Below are positions 28,818 to 37,669 of a stretch of DNA of 64,000 nucleotides, piece by piece (the first letter of the stretch is position 1; each line of letters opens with the position of its first letter). Origin of the DNA: an uncultured Eubacteriales bacterium (GTDB lineage: Bacteria > Bacillota > Clostridia > Oscillospirales > CAG-272); NCBI GenBank assembly GCA_934486825.1, contig CAKSQF010000002.1:62001-126000 (forward strand), written 5' to 3'. The notes beneath the pieces were generated by a model. The model was not told where the DNA came from. It saw only the letters and a list, made by a program, of their open reading frames with translations, and ran no database searches. Position numbers and translations under genes: made by a program.

Positions 28818-30053
28818 TCAGTCGTCGTAGGACTTGTTTTTCTTCTTCTTTCTGACTATAACAATCACTGCGGTTGCGGCGGCAACGGCGGCAATGACCC
28901 CGCATACGATGTAGATCGTATTGTTTCCGGTGTCGCTGTCTATCTTCATTTCTTCCCAGAGACTGCTGATAAGATCAAGTGTGTCGTTGTCAAGGTTTCT
29001 GTAACCGTACTTGTTTATCTGTGACTTGAAATCAAAACCTTCGGGGTAGAGTATCTTTGCGTCATCGCCAAGATAATCGATGTAATCCTTGTCATTTTTT
29101 ACAAGTTCGTTGGGTGTGCCGTAGTAGAGTGTTTCGGCATTTGCGACTGCGGCATCGCGCTGCAACATGAAGTCGATGAATATTTCGGCAAGCTCCTTGT
29201 TTTGGCTCTTGGACGGTACGCACATGACATCGGCAAATACATTGGTCACAGGCGGCTGATAGAAACGCAGATCAACCGAGGAATCGGCATTTTCAAGCAT
29301 CGTAAAGTAATCGCCTGCGTAATATGTGCTGATTGCTGCCTCGCCCGATTCCATCTTGTTGAAGATTTCGTCCATGACGTATGCCTGGATAAGCGGCTTT
29401 CCTGCTTTGAGATGGTCAAGCGCGCGCTTCCACTCGGCAGGATCGGTAGTGTTTACATCAATTCCGAGATCGTACATAGCAAGTCCGAATGCGTCGCGCG
29501 GGTTGTTTATCATGAGAATCTTGTTCGCATATGCCTCGTCCCAGAATATCGACCAGCCCTTTTCTTCAACAACATCGGGCGAAACAACATTTGCATTGTA
29601 TATGATGCCGATTACGCCGTAGGTGTAGGGGACAGTGTATTCGTTCTTTTCGTCATAGTAGAGGCTCTTGAAGTCATCGCCGATGTTTGTAAAGTTCGGA
29701 ATGTTATTGAAATCAAGTTTTGCAACAAGACCTTCTTCGATCATTCTGGCTGCCATGTAATCGGAAGGGAATATTACATCATAGTCGGAGGCACCGCTCT
29801 TGATCTTCGCATACATGTCTTCGTTGCTGTCATAGGTTGTGTAGTTGACTTTTATCGTCTTTCCGTACTTTACCTTGTAATATTTCTCAAATTCGGCTAT
29901 CGTGTCATATTCGGAACCGTATTTGCCGTCCGAAATGTAGACTCCCCAGTTGTATACGTTGAGCGTTTCGGTGTCGCTTTTGCAACCGACGAAAACGACG
30001 ACGCTTGTGAGCAGGACGGCGAGGATGAGCAGTGACGCAAGTGTTTTTTTCAT
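28818..30053 (-). CDS. potD: Spermidine/putrescine ABC transporter substrate-binding protein with extra C-terminal membrane anchor
   Basis: A 411-residue lipoprotein: signal helix LASLLILAVLLTSVVVFVGC with lipobox Cys at residue 23. The mature protein has PotD-like blocks: LNVYNWGVYISDG, VNYTTYDSNEDMYAKI, YDVIFPSDYMAARMI, VPYTYGVIGIIYN. Unusually, the C terminus adds a second hydrophobic helix (IYIVCGVIAAVAAATAVIVIV) followed by RKKKKNK, so the protein looks anchored at both ends. It delivers polyamines to PotBC. Last gene of potABCD. The identity of the polyamine is not decided by sequence. Confidence 0.9.
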   Translation of the reverse strand: MKKTLASLLILAVLLTSVVVFVGCKSDTETLNVYNWGVYISDGKYGSEYDTIAEFEKYYKVKYGKTIKVNYTTYDSNEDMYAKIKSGASDYDVIFPSDYMAARMIEEGLVAKLDFNNIPNFTNIGDDFKSLYYDEKNEYTVPYTYGVIGIIYNANVVSPDVVEEKGWSIFWDEAYANKILMINNPRDAFGLAMYDLGIDVNTTDPAEWKRALDHLKAGKPLIQAYVMDEIFNKMESGEAAISTYYAGDYFTMLENADSSVDLRFYQPPVTNVFADVMCVPSKSQNKELAEIFIDFMLQRDAAVANAETLYYGTPNELVKNDKDYIDYLGDDAKILYPEGFDFKSQINKYGYRNLDNDTLDLISSLWEEMKIDSDTGNNTIYIVCGVIAAVAAATAVIVIVRKKKKNKSYDD

Positions 30054-30085
30054 TTTATTTCGGATTTTCCCCTTTCGTTTTTCTT

Positions 30086-30940
30086 TTATTGTACCGCTTT
30101 TTTTGCGGCTTTTGCGGCTTTTTTCAGTTGTTTTTTTATTGCGCGGCGCTTTTTTTCGTCGTCATCCATCTTCAGAATGTTTGAAAGCACGAGAAGGACA
30201 AAGACCGCGACGAAAATTATGGTTGACAGAGCAAACATGTCCGGGCGGACTGTTTTCTTTGTCATGGTGTAAATGTGAATCGGAAGCGTTTCAAAGCTTG
30301 ATCCGATGGTGAAATAGCTGATTACAAAATCGTCAAGCGATAATGTGAAGGCTGTGATAAGACCGGAGAGTACACCCGGCATTATCGACGGAAGCTCTAC
30401 CTTCAGAAATGTCTGGAAGGGTGTACAGCCGAGGTCCATCGCGGCTTCCGATAAATGCCTGTCCATCTGCCGTATTTTCGGCTGAACGGACAGAATGACA
30501 TACGGAATGTTGAAGGTGATGTGTGCGATAAGCAGTGTGCCGAATCCGAGAGAACTTCTGCTGCCGATAAGTCCGCCGACAAAGGCGAACATAAGCATCA
30601 TCGATACACCGGTAACGATATCCGGATTCATCATGGGAATGTTTGTGATAAGCATTATCCCGGATTTCAGATATTTGTTGCGGTATGATTTCAGCCCGAT
30701 TGCGGCAAGCGTCCCGATTATCGTTGCAATGACCGATGACAGTACAGCAAGTATCAGTGTGTTCCTGAGCGCCGCCATTGAATCGGCATCATGGAAAAGC
30801 ATTTTGTACCATTGAAGCGAAAAACCGGAGAAGACATAGGTGCTCGCCGATGAGTTGAATGAAATGAGTATCATGACCGCAATCGGCGCATAAAGAAATA
30901 TGAATATCAGGAGGGTATAGATTCTTGATAAATGCTTCAT
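30086..30940 (-). CDS. potC: Polyamine ABC transporter permease PotC
   Basis: A 284-residue inner-membrane permease with six hydrophobic segments. The coupling loop that contacts the ATPase is LSEAAMDLGCTPFQTFLKVELP (EAA motif), and SLDDFVISYFTIG is typical of PotC. The C terminus ends in a Lys/Ala-rich run (KKQLKKAAKAAKKAVQ). Its ATG overlaps the potB stop by four bases. Confidence 0.92.
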   Translation of the reverse strand: MKHLSRIYTLLIFIFLYAPIAVMILISFNSSASTYVFSGFSLQWYKMLFHDADSMAALRNTLILAVLSSVIATIIGTLAAIGLKSYRNKYLKSGIMLITNIPMMNPDIVTGVSMMLMFAFVGGLIGSRSSLGFGTLLIAHITFNIPYVILSVQPKIRQMDRHLSEAAMDLGCTPFQTFLKVELPSIMPGVLSGLITAFTLSLDDFVISYFTIGSSFETLPIHIYTMTKKTVRPDMFALSTIIFVAVFVLLVLSNILKMDDDEKKRRAIKKQLKKAAKAAKKAVQ

Positions 30941-31770
30941 ACGATCATACCTCCCGATTCGTCGCCGTCGGAAAAACGGTTCATAAATGTCATGCAGAAC
31001 AGAATGAGTATCATAAGCTCAAGCGATATGGCGGCTCCGAAGTTGTAATTGTTCGACAGAAGGAACTGGCGTTCGATAGTGTCGCCTATCAGATCGAAAT
31101 TTCCTCCGCCGAGCTTTTGCGAAATGTAGAATGTCGATATCGACGGTACGAATACCATCGTGACTCCGGATACGATACCGGATACCGACAGGGGAAGTAT
31201 TACCTTTGACAGTACCTGACCGCTGTTGCACCCGAGGTCTCTTGCCGCTTCGATCAGCCGTGTGTCCATCTTGCTCATAACGGTGTATATCGGAAGCACC
31301 ATGTAGGGCAGATAGCTGTATACCATGCCGAAAATGACCGCACCCGGAGTGTTTATCATGGAAAGCTCGGGGAGTCCCATCGATTTCAGCATGCTGTTGA
31401 TTATGCCCGCATTGCCGATTATCGACATGAGAGAGTAAACCCTGATGAGAAAGTTCATCCACATAGGCAGCATGATAAGCATTATGAGTATTTTCTGGGT
31501 TTTGGGCTTTGCCTGTGCGATCGAATAAGCAACCGGATATGCGATTACGAGACAGAGAAGGGTGGCAATGAGTGAATAGACCACCGAACGTATGAATACC
31601 GACAGATATTGCGCCGAAAAGGCATTTGTCAGATTTTTCAGAGTGAAAGCTCCGCTCCTGTCGGTGAACGCATAGTAGAGAACGAAAATGAGCGGACCGA
31701 CGATGAATAAGACCGCCCATAAAATGTGCGGAGCGGCAGCAAGCTTGCCGAACAGACCTTTTTTATTCAT
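30937..31770 (-). CDS. potB: Polyamine ABC transporter permease PotB
   Basis: A 277-residue permease with about six helices. The EAA loop is [22 protein letters not shown] and [16 protein letters not shown] follows, typical of PotB. The ATG at 31770 follows a strong GGAGGTG with a seven-base spacer; longer in-frame starts would run deep into potA. It overlaps the end of potA by eight bases and potC by four, so the three are translationally coupled. Confidence 0.92.
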   Translation of the reverse strand: MNKKGLFGKLAAAPHILWAVLFIVGPLIFVLYYAFTDRSGAFTLKNLTNAFSAQYLSVFIRSVVYSLIATLLCLVIAYPVAYSIAQAKPKTQKILIMLIMLPMWMNFLIRVYSLMSIIGNAGIINSMLKSMGLPELSMINTPGAVIFGMVYSYLPYMVLPIYTVMSKMDTRLIEAARDLGCNSGQVLSKVILPLSVSGIVSGVTMVFVPSISTFYISQKLGGGNFDLIGDTIERQFLLSNNYNFGAAISLELMILILFCMTFMNRFSDGDESGGMIV

Positions 31771-32917
31771 CTTCAGCCACCTCCGTAACGACCGGAATGT
31801 CGGGAGATGACAGAGTGTCCATTTCGTCACTGAAGGTCGAGTAATCGCCGAACATGTCGGAGTATTCGGATTTTTTCATGACATGTATTTCATACGGATC
31901 TATCGAAAGACCGATCGTTGCTCCGACCTCAACGCAGTCGGTCGATTCAATCATCCATTTGAAATTATCGACATCGGCGATGATTTCATAGTAATCGCCC
32001 TTGAAGGTTATCTGCGTCACTTTTCCGGTGAGCATGCTCTCGGATACAGGAACAAGATCGATATCCTCGGGACGTATGACAACATCGACAGGCTCGCCCT
32101 TTGCGAAGCCCTTGTCGGTACATTCGAAGGTCTGACCGGCAAACGATACGAGAAAATCCTTCTGCATTATGCCGTCCACTATGTTTGATTCTCCGATGAA
32201 ATCGGCGACAAATGAGTTTTTCGGTTCGTTGTATATTTCAACCGGCGTACCGATCTGCTGTATTTTGCCGTTTGCCATGACAATGACCTTGTCGGACATC
32301 GAAAGCGCTTCTTCCTGATCGTGGGTAACATAAATGAATGTTATCCCGGTGATACGCTGCATGCTTTTAAGCTCGCGCTGCATGTCCTTGCGCAGCTTGA
32401 GATCAAGCGCACCGAGCGGCTCGTCAAGGAGAAGTACCTTGGGTTTGTTAATCAGCGCACGCGCTATCGCGACGCGCTGCTGCTGACCGCCGGACAGCGT
32501 TGCCGGCGAACGTCGTTCAAATCCGGTGAGATTGACCATCCGGAGCATCTCTTTGACCGATTTTCTGATTTCGTCTTCGGGAAGCTTTTTGAGCCTCAGA
32601 CCGAAAGCGACATTTTCGTAGACGTTGAGGTGGGGGAAGAGAGCATATCGCTGAAAAACGGTGTTTATGTTCCGCTTGTACGGGGGAACCTCCGCAATGT
32701 TGCGGTTCTCGAACATTACAACACCCTCGTCTGGTGTTTCAAATCCTCCGATTATCCGCAGTGTGGTAGTTTTGCCGCATCCCGACGGACCGAGAATCGT
32801 AACGAATTCGTTTCCGTGAATGTCGAGATTGATGTGATCGAGTACCGTCTCGCCGTCAAAGGCTTTCGATACCTGTCTTAAACTGATGATTACATTTTCT
32901 CCTGACTTATCATACAT
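31763..32917 (-). CDS. potA: Polyamine ABC transporter ATP-binding protein PotA
   Basis: A 384-residue ATPase. Walker A is [15 protein letters not shown]-loop [12 protein letters not shown], signature [15 protein letters not shown], Walker [13 protein letters not shown], and His switch [13 protein letters not shown]; a C-terminal TOBE-like regulatory domain follows ([11 protein letters not shown]). Start is uncertain: ATG 32917 has only a weak AGG. A TTG at 32950 is preceded by AAAGGA five bases upstream but lies within a hairpin. The in-frame TTG at 32992 has no site. First gene of potABCD, after a leader of about 140 bases. Confidence 0.93.
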   Translation of the reverse strand: MYDKSGENVIISLRQVSKAFDGETVLDHINLDIHGNEFVTILGPSGCGKTTTLRIIGGFETPDEGVVMFENRNIAEVPPYKRNINTVFQRYALFPHLNVYENVAFGLRLKKLPEDEIRKSVKEMLRMVNLTGFERRSPATLSGGQQQRVAIARALINKPKVLLLDEPLGALDLKLRKDMQRELKSMQRITGITFIYVTHDQEEALSMSDKVIVMANGKIQQIGTPVEIYNEPKNSFVADFIGESNIVDGIMQKDFLVSFAGQTFECTDKGFAKGEPVDVVIRPEDIDLVPVSESMLTGKVTQITFKGDYYEIIADVDNFKWMIESTDCVEVGATIGLSIDPYEIHVMKKSEYSDMFGDYSTFSDEMDTLSSPDIPVVTEVAEDE

Positions 32918-32930
32918 TTGCCTGACCAAT

Positions 32931-32954
32931 GCTTTTGTCCCACCCGACAAAAGC
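32931..32954 (-). promoter_or_regulatory. Hairpin next to the potA start
   Basis: A perfect 9-bp inverted repeat GCTTTTGTC / GACAAAAGC with a six-base loop, beginning 14 bases upstream of the potA ATG. It contains or abuts the AAAGGA site that would serve the alternative TTG start, so folding could change initiation. No T run follows, so it is not a terminator. Confidence 0.6.
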
Positions 32955-32997
32955 GTCCTTTCTTTCGGAAAATAAGGTTGATCTGTATACAAAATTT

Positions 32998-33022
32998 GCC
33001 GCTACCCGTTCTGAGTAGCAGC
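32998..33022 (-). promoter_or_regulatory. Second hairpin in the potA leader
   Basis: On the minus strand GCTGCTACTC and GGGTAGCGGC pair over 10 positions (two G-U) with loop AGAAC. It lies about 35 bases downstream of the predicted potA transcription start. Confidence 0.55.
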
Positions 33023-33064
33023 TGCTGTGGATGCCCTTCCGCATGATATATAACAAACCGACTT

Positions 33065-33093
33065 ATTATAGCAAAAACAGTCGGAAAATGCAA
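33065..33093 (-). promoter_or_regulatory. Promoter of potABCD
   Basis: Minus strand: TTGCAT, 17-base spacer ending in TGC, TATAAT (extended -10 TGCTATAAT). The -35 sits in the 15-base word CGGAAAATGCAATAG (33082-33096), identical to that at the atp promoter. Confidence 0.82.
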
Positions 33094-33181
33094 TAGATTT
33101 TCAAAAAAAAATCGGTATTTTTTTTGCTTTTTCGGGGCGATACGATACTTTTCGTTCCGCACGGGTTTTTGTCGAAAACGA

Positions 33182-33210
33182 TTGACAAAAATGCTGTTCG
33201 GTGCTATAAT
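33182..33210 (+). promoter_or_regulatory. Promoter of the isomerase gene at 33251
   Basis: TTGACA, 17-base spacer ending in TGC, TATAAT: consensus at every core position plus extended -10. The gene starts 40 bases later. Confidence 0.92.
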
Positions 33211-33250
33211 CACAGAAAAAAGAATCGTTGATGCGAAAGGACTCTTTGTT

Positions 33251-34114
33251 ATGAAAATATCAACCGAAATCGGATCGTCGGCAGGCATTGTCGGGGAAAG
33301 AAAAGCAGTCGAGTATGTTGCAAAGGCGGGCTTTGACGCATGGGATTTTTCCATGTTTGAGATGGTCCGGTACGATTGGGCAAACGGAAGGATTATCGAA
33401 AACGGCCACCCGCTTCGCTCATCCGAATATCTTGCTTTTGCGAGAGAGCTGAAGCAGATCGGACTTGATAACGGAATTGTCTGTAATCAGTCGCATGCAC
33501 CTTTTCCGGTCAATGTAAAGGAAATACGCGATATGCTCAGACGTTCAATAGAGTGTACTGCCGAGGCGGGCGGGAAAATCTGCGTTATTCACCCGGACAA
33601 TAACAAGGGCCCGGAGGAAAATGCGGAGATGTATTTTGAACTTCTCCCGTTTGCAAAAGAACACGGGGTAAAGATCGCCACCGAAAATATGTGGAACTGG
33701 TATAACGGCGACAGCCATGCATCGTTTGCCGCATGTGCGACTCCCGAAAGCTTCAATGCGCATCTTGACGCGGTAAATGACGACTTTTTTGTCGCATGCC
33801 TTGATATAGGACATGCGGAGATGGAAGGAATGAATACTTCGGCAACCGAGATGACATATGCGCTCGGAAGCAGACTTGCCGCACTGCATATTCACGATAA
33901 CGATAAACTGCATGACTCGCATCAGATACCGTTTTCGATGAAAATGGATTTTGTACCGATTGTAAAGGCACTGAAGGATATCGGGTATAACGGATATTTT
34001 ACCCTTGAGTGCGGTACGTATCTCAGCGGATGTAAGTCCGAAGAGGTTCCGCAGCGGCTGAAGGATATGGCTGAAGCAGCGCATAAGCTTGCGGATATGT
34101 TTGAAAAATGCTGA
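33251..34114 (+). CDS. Sugar phosphate isomerase/epimerase-type TIM-barrel protein
   Basis: A 287-residue AP-endonuclease-2-like TIM barrel: MKISTEIGSSAGIVG, GFDAWDFSMF, CVIHPDNNKGPEENAEMY, KIATENMWNWYNGDSH (metal-ligand Glu), ACLDIGHAEMEGMN (Asp and His ligands), LAALHIHDND (His-x-His) and the final YFTLECGTY (Glu). All expected metal-site residues of the isomerase/epimerase group are present. AAGGA lies nine bases before the ATG; an in-frame ATG at 33182 overlaps the promoter and is rejected. Single gene with its own promoter and terminator, facing the catabolic operon. Confidence 0.85.
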   Translation: MKISTEIGSSAGIVGERKAVEYVAKAGFDAWDFSMFEMVRYDWANGRIIENGHPLRSSEYLAFARELKQIGLDNGIVCNQSHAPFPVNVKEIRDMLRRSIECTAEAGGKICVIHPDNNKGPEENAEMYFELLPFAKEHGVKIATENMWNWYNGDSHASFAACATPESFNAHLDAVNDDFFVACLDIGHAEMEGMNTSATEMTYALGSRLAALHIHDNDKLHDSHQIPFSMKMDFVPIVKALKDIGYNGYFTLECGTYLSGCKSEEVPQRLKDMAEAAHKLADMFEKC

Positions 34115-34119
34115 AACGG

Positions 34120-34157
34120 ATATACGCCCCAAAAGCATCTGCTTTTGGGGCGTATAT
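34120..34157. terminator. Bidirectional terminator between isomerase and heparinase-like genes
   Basis: An 18-bp perfect inverted repeat (ATATACGCCCCAAAAGCA and complement) with minimal loop. The T runs at the ends are short, but the stem is long and sits exactly between two convergent stops. Confidence 0.8.
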
Positions 34158-34168
34158 TTCCGATATGT

Positions 34169-35869
34169 TTATACCTTTGAAAACGTGATGTTTATCGATG
34201 AAATTCCGGGTTTGAGTGTGAGATCGGTGCAGTATATGTCAATTGTTTCGGGATTGCCGTCCTTGTCGTTGGAAAAGCCGTGGACGGTGTTTTTTTCTTT
34301 TTTAACCGAGACATCGCATACCGATCTGTCAAAGTGCAGCGCAATGTCGCCGATTATGACCGCATCGTCGCATACCTTCGGTATAACAAAGCTGATAAAC
34401 CGCTCGGTTATCTCTGTGCCGTTGTCGGTGTCGAAGCTGTCGGTCATACCGACGCTGTTATCGTCAAAGCCGAAAACACGGGTCAGACGGTGAAGCTCGG
34501 GTATGCCGTATGCCTTTGCAAATTCGATTTTCGCAATGCCGTCGGTATACGAAAGCTCTCCGCAGAATTCCTTGCCCGCCTTCTCTCCCTTGCCGTTGAT
34601 TATCGGAACCGAATGACCGAACGAGTTGTTGCATATAAAGTTGTATCGGTATTCGGGCTGAAAATACTGCTTTGTGTAACGTCCGCGTCCCATGTCGCAT
34701 ATCTGCTGACCCGCATCGGTCGAAATGATGAATGTTCCGACATCGTTGTGATTGTGCGGCTCGTCGTTGTTGCCCGCCTTGCAGGCAAACGAATATGTCG
34801 GACGATTGATGATAAGCTGTCCCGATTCCTTTGAATAGTGGTCTCCGATCGGAATGTCAACCGGAACCGCGTCCGGATCGAAATAGGTAAATGCACGCAA
34901 GTAACCGCAGAACGGAATATTGGCGCCCCATAAATAGGTGTATTTATCGAGCAGAATATGCATTTTGTCGGGGAAAAGCCTGTGCAGATAATGCATGAGA
35001 TGAATGGTAATACTTGCCGAAAGTCCCGCATCCGAGAAGCTGACCGCAGTGTCGCCCTTCATGAAACAGCTTTCCGGGTAACCCGCAATTTTTTCGATCT
35101 TGTTGTTCGTGAGCAGTTCGGATTTCTTTCCTTCAAACTGGGAAAGCATGTCTGCAAAGTAAACATAGAAGCACAGACCGTACTGACAGTATGAGAAACC
35201 TTCGAGACATCTGCCGTCGTCCGAATAGCCGCCGATAAAGTGACTCATCGTGTCAAGAATACGCGGGAGGACTTTCTTGAAGCGCTCGGGATCAAGGTAC
35301 ATGTATGAGATTCCGACAGAGCCGGAGCAGACCGCCGCCCAGTTGTTGTTGCATTTTTCCCACCAATAATTGCGGCTTTCGTATGAATCGAATATGCGCT
35401 TTGTGACGTTTATACGCGCCCTATATAAAACATGTTCGTCAAGTCTGTCCTCAAGCAGATAGCAGATTTCGCTGAGCGCGAAGCCGGTCTCGGCGGCGAA
35501 CAGATCTACCATGGTCATGTCGTCCTCGTATTTTCCGGATGTGTGCGCGGGAACCGCCCAGCTGTATTCACTGCATATCCCCCATATAAGATCGTTGACC
35601 GTCTTAATGTATTTTTCTTCTTCGGGGTAGAGCAGGGCAAGCATAGCTGCTGCCGACAACAGCGTTCTGCGTATGAAATAAGGCTTTTCGAATGACGAAC
35701 GGTCGCCGTCCCTGTAATATCTGAATCTGTCGCTGAAAAGGAGCATCGGGGGCGCTTCCACGTATGTGTTTTCATAACATTTTTTTACCATGCGTATAAA
35801 TCTTGCATAGCGCGGGTCGGCTGCAACCGATTCCCAGAATTTTTTGTCTTTTGCCTTTTCATTAAGCAT
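34169..35869 (-). CDS. Heparinase II/III-like polysaccharide lyase family protein, cytoplasmic
   Basis: A 566-residue protein. N-terminal alpha/alpha toroid with CNNNWAAVCSGSVGISYMY and DGRCLEGFSYCQYG; C-terminal beta-sheet domain with the diagnostic EPHNHNDVGTFIIS (His-Asn-His-Asn-Asp) and DAGQQICDMGRGRYTKQYF. Family members cleave uronic-acid glycosidic bonds by beta-elimination (heparin, alginate oligomers). No signal peptide is seen, so it should act on imported oligosaccharides. The ATG follows GAGG. Last gene of the six-gene operon, 13 bases after the dehydrogenase. Sequence alone does not prove lyase activity; some relatives hydrolyse or are uncharacterised. Confidence 0.82.
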   Translation of the reverse strand: MLNEKAKDKKFWESVAADPRYARFIRMVKKCYENTYVEAPPMLLFSDRFRYYRDGDRSSFEKPYFIRRTLLSAAAMLALLYPEEEKYIKTVNDLIWGICSEYSWAVPAHTSGKYEDDMTMVDLFAAETGFALSEICYLLEDRLDEHVLYRARINVTKRIFDSYESRNYWWEKCNNNWAAVCSGSVGISYMYLDPERFKKVLPRILDTMSHFIGGYSDDGRCLEGFSYCQYGLCFYVYFADMLSQFEGKKSELLTNNKIEKIAGYPESCFMKGDTAVSFSDAGLSASITIHLMHYLHRLFPDKMHILLDKYTYLWGANIPFCGYLRAFTYFDPDAVPVDIPIGDHYSKESGQLIINRPTYSFACKAGNNDEPHNHNDVGTFIISTDAGQQICDMGRGRYTKQYFQPEYRYNFICNNSFGHSVPIINGKGEKAGKEFCGELSYTDGIAKIEFAKAYGIPELHRLTRVFGFDDNSVGMTDSFDTDNGTEITERFISFVIPKVCDDAVIIGDIALHFDRSVCDVSVKKEKNTVHGFSNDKDGNPETIDIYCTDLTLKPGISSINITFSKV

Positions 35870-35882
35870 GGTGATTTCCTCA

Positions 35883-36884
35883 TTATGCCATGGTGGCGAG
35901 CATTCCGGTGCTTACTTCAAATTCGCATTTCTGCCCGGATATGTATTTTCTGAACTGGTCGATCATGTAGTAGGGCATACGATGAACCTCGTCGCCGCTG
36001 CTGCCCGCAATGTGCGGTGTGAGATAACAGTTGTCAAGCCCGAAGAACGGGTGCCCGTCGATCGGCGGCTCCGGGTCGGTTACATCGAGAATCGCCGTTA
36101 TGTCGGGACGCTCGGAGAGTATGCGGACAAGATCGTCCTCTACGACCTGCGCACCTCTTCCGGTGTTTATGAAGGTCGCGTTTTTGCGCATTTTTGAAAA
36201 CAGACTGTAGTCAAGCATGCCCTTTGTCTGTGCGTTGTTGGCAAGATGATTTGATATGATAAAGGATTTTTCGAAAAGTTCCGGGAGACTGCATTTGACG
36301 ACCCCGAGCTCTTTTGCGGCGGAATCGGGCAGAAAAGGATCAAATACCGCAATTTTAAGTTCGTGCTGACGAAGAGCGTCAATTACAAGTCTGCCGATCT
36401 TTCCCGCACCGATTATTCCGACGATTTCGCCGTAGTTGCCGGGAAATCCGACACAATGCTTTCTCGCACCCGATACGTCTCCGCGGCTCATGCGGCTGCA
36501 CAAGGGCAGAAAGCCTTTAGCGGCAAGCAGAATCAGCGATACCGTAAATTCGGCGACCGGAACGGCGTTTGCCGTCCATGCGCTGAATACCCTTACTCCT
36601 CTTTCAAGAAAGGGACGTGCGAAATACTGTACGGTTCCCGCCGAATAGAAAACACATTTGAGCGACGGGAAATATTCGGATATTTCATCGGATGTGAATA
36701 CCGGCATTCCCCATGTGGAAAAGATGAAATCGACATCGTCGAAATTGCCTTTTCCGGCAAGAATATCTTCCTTCCGGTAGACGGTAGCGTCGGTTTTCGC
36801 CTCCGATATGAGTATCTCTTTTGCGCGGCTGTCGTAAACGCGATCGATCTCGCCGCGATTGTTGCATAAGAAAATTGATCTCAT
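35883..36884 (-). CDS. D-isomer-specific 2-hydroxyacid dehydrogenase family protein
   Basis: A 333-residue NAD(P)-dependent dehydrogenase. Rossmann motif VGIIGAGKIGRLVIDAL, catalytic Arg in INTGRGAQV, Glu in LDVTDPEPPIDGHPFF and His in YLTPHIAGSSG complete the Arg-Glu-His set. It reduces a 2-keto acid or oxidises a D-2-hydroxyacid; the substrate is unknown. Good AGGAG before the ATG, which overlaps the stop of the preceding isomerase gene by four bases. Confidence 0.88.
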   Translation of the reverse strand: MRSIFLCNNRGEIDRVYDSRAKEILISEAKTDATVYRKEDILAGKGNFDDVDFIFSTWGMPVFTSDEISEYFPSLKCVFYSAGTVQYFARPFLERGVRVFSAWTANAVPVAEFTVSLILLAAKGFLPLCSRMSRGDVSGARKHCVGFPGNYGEIVGIIGAGKIGRLVIDALRQHELKIAVFDPFLPDSAAKELGVVKCSLPELFEKSFIISNHLANNAQTKGMLDYSLFSKMRKNATFINTGRGAQVVEDDLVRILSERPDITAILDVTDPEPPIDGHPFFGLDNCYLTPHIAGSSGDEVHRMPYYMIDQFRKYISGQKCEFEVSTGMLATMA

Positions 36885-37636
36885 TTTGTGTGCTCCTTTC
36901 CGATTATCATGTCAAGCGAATGCGCCTCGACCGGAAGACTTTCAAGCCTGTCGTCGGGCATGAATTCAAGCAGCAGCTTCTGACTGCCGTCAAATCTGCG
37001 AAGATAAAGGCTCCATTCGTCGATTCCGTTTGACAGCGGAAAACGGTCCGATCCTTTCCACTGAAAAACATGTATGATTTTTGTGTATTTTGCGATCTCG
37101 TCGGCGTATGTGAGGTTTTCGTCAACGGTCCTGAACTGATTCGGTTGCCAGTACATCGCAAAATGCTTTGAATTTACCGCTGTCATCATTTCGGTCGCAC
37201 CCTCGGGACAGTCGGTATATGTGTTGTTGTGACATTCAAGACATAAGGTGACATTTTCACCCGCCGCGATCGATGCGGCTTCTTTTGCCGCATCGATCAT
37301 CATTGTTCTTTCGTCGGCGGAATAGTCCGCAAAGCCTTTTTGACCGCACCATATGCGGATGATGTCGGTCCCGAGAAGCTTTGCCGCCGATATGTAATCG
37401 GACAACAGAGAATTGCTGTCGCCCCCGAGCCTGAAATAGCTTCCGTATGAGCATATGCCGATCCCGGTTTTTTTGCAGAACTCTGCAAGATTTGCAAGCT
37501 TTGCGCTGTCATTATACGGAGCGTGAACGTCACTGCCCCATTCTATCCATGACAGTCCCGCGTCTTTTGCCGATACCGCAACCTTTTCCGCGGGAATGCC
37601 TCTGAATGAGATCGATACAAGACCCTTTCTGTTCAT
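36881..37636 (-). CDS. Sugar phosphate isomerase/epimerase-type TIM-barrel protein
   Basis: A short, 251-residue TIM barrel: GLSWIEWGSDVHAPYNDS, GIGICSYGSYFRLGG, LGTDIIRIWCGQKG, NVTLCLECHNNTYTD (Glu and His), FAMYWQPNQFRT, IIHVFQWKG. It resembles xylose-isomerase-like and inosose-dehydratase-like proteins but is shorter than the other two of this superfamily in the window. AAGGA precedes the ATG. Fourth gene in the operon after the flavoprotein (33-base gap). Confidence 0.78.
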   Translation of the reverse strand: MNRKGLVSISFRGIPAEKVAVSAKDAGLSWIEWGSDVHAPYNDSAKLANLAEFCKKTGIGICSYGSYFRLGGDSNSLLSDYISAAKLLGTDIIRIWCGQKGFADYSADERTMMIDAAKEAASIAAGENVTLCLECHNNTYTDCPEGATEMMTAVNSKHFAMYWQPNQFRTVDENLTYADEIAKYTKIIHVFQWKGSDRFPLSNGIDEWSLYLRRFDGSQKLLLEFMPDDRLESLPVEAHSLDMIIGKEHTK

Positions 37637-37669
37637 TTTCGGATTTTCCTTTCACTGAATATCGGTATA

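Larger units (their letters stand above)
32918..33250. other. Divergent regulatory region between potA and a TIM-barrel isomerase gene
   Basis: These 333 bases hold two back-to-back promoters, the structured potA leader (two hairpins) and, between the promoters, an A/T-rich stretch. No gene is supported in it. Confidence 0.8.

Noticed and set aside
27421..28905. 494-codon frame opposite hydA
   Set aside because: It runs antisense through a hydrogenase gene with all catalytic motifs; the translation has no family resemblance and crosses the terminator.
29202..30035. Long open frame on the plus strand opposite potD
   Set aside because: It is a shadow of potD; no ribosome site, no recognisable domain, and Cys/Val/Ile-rich composition of antisense frames in this genome.
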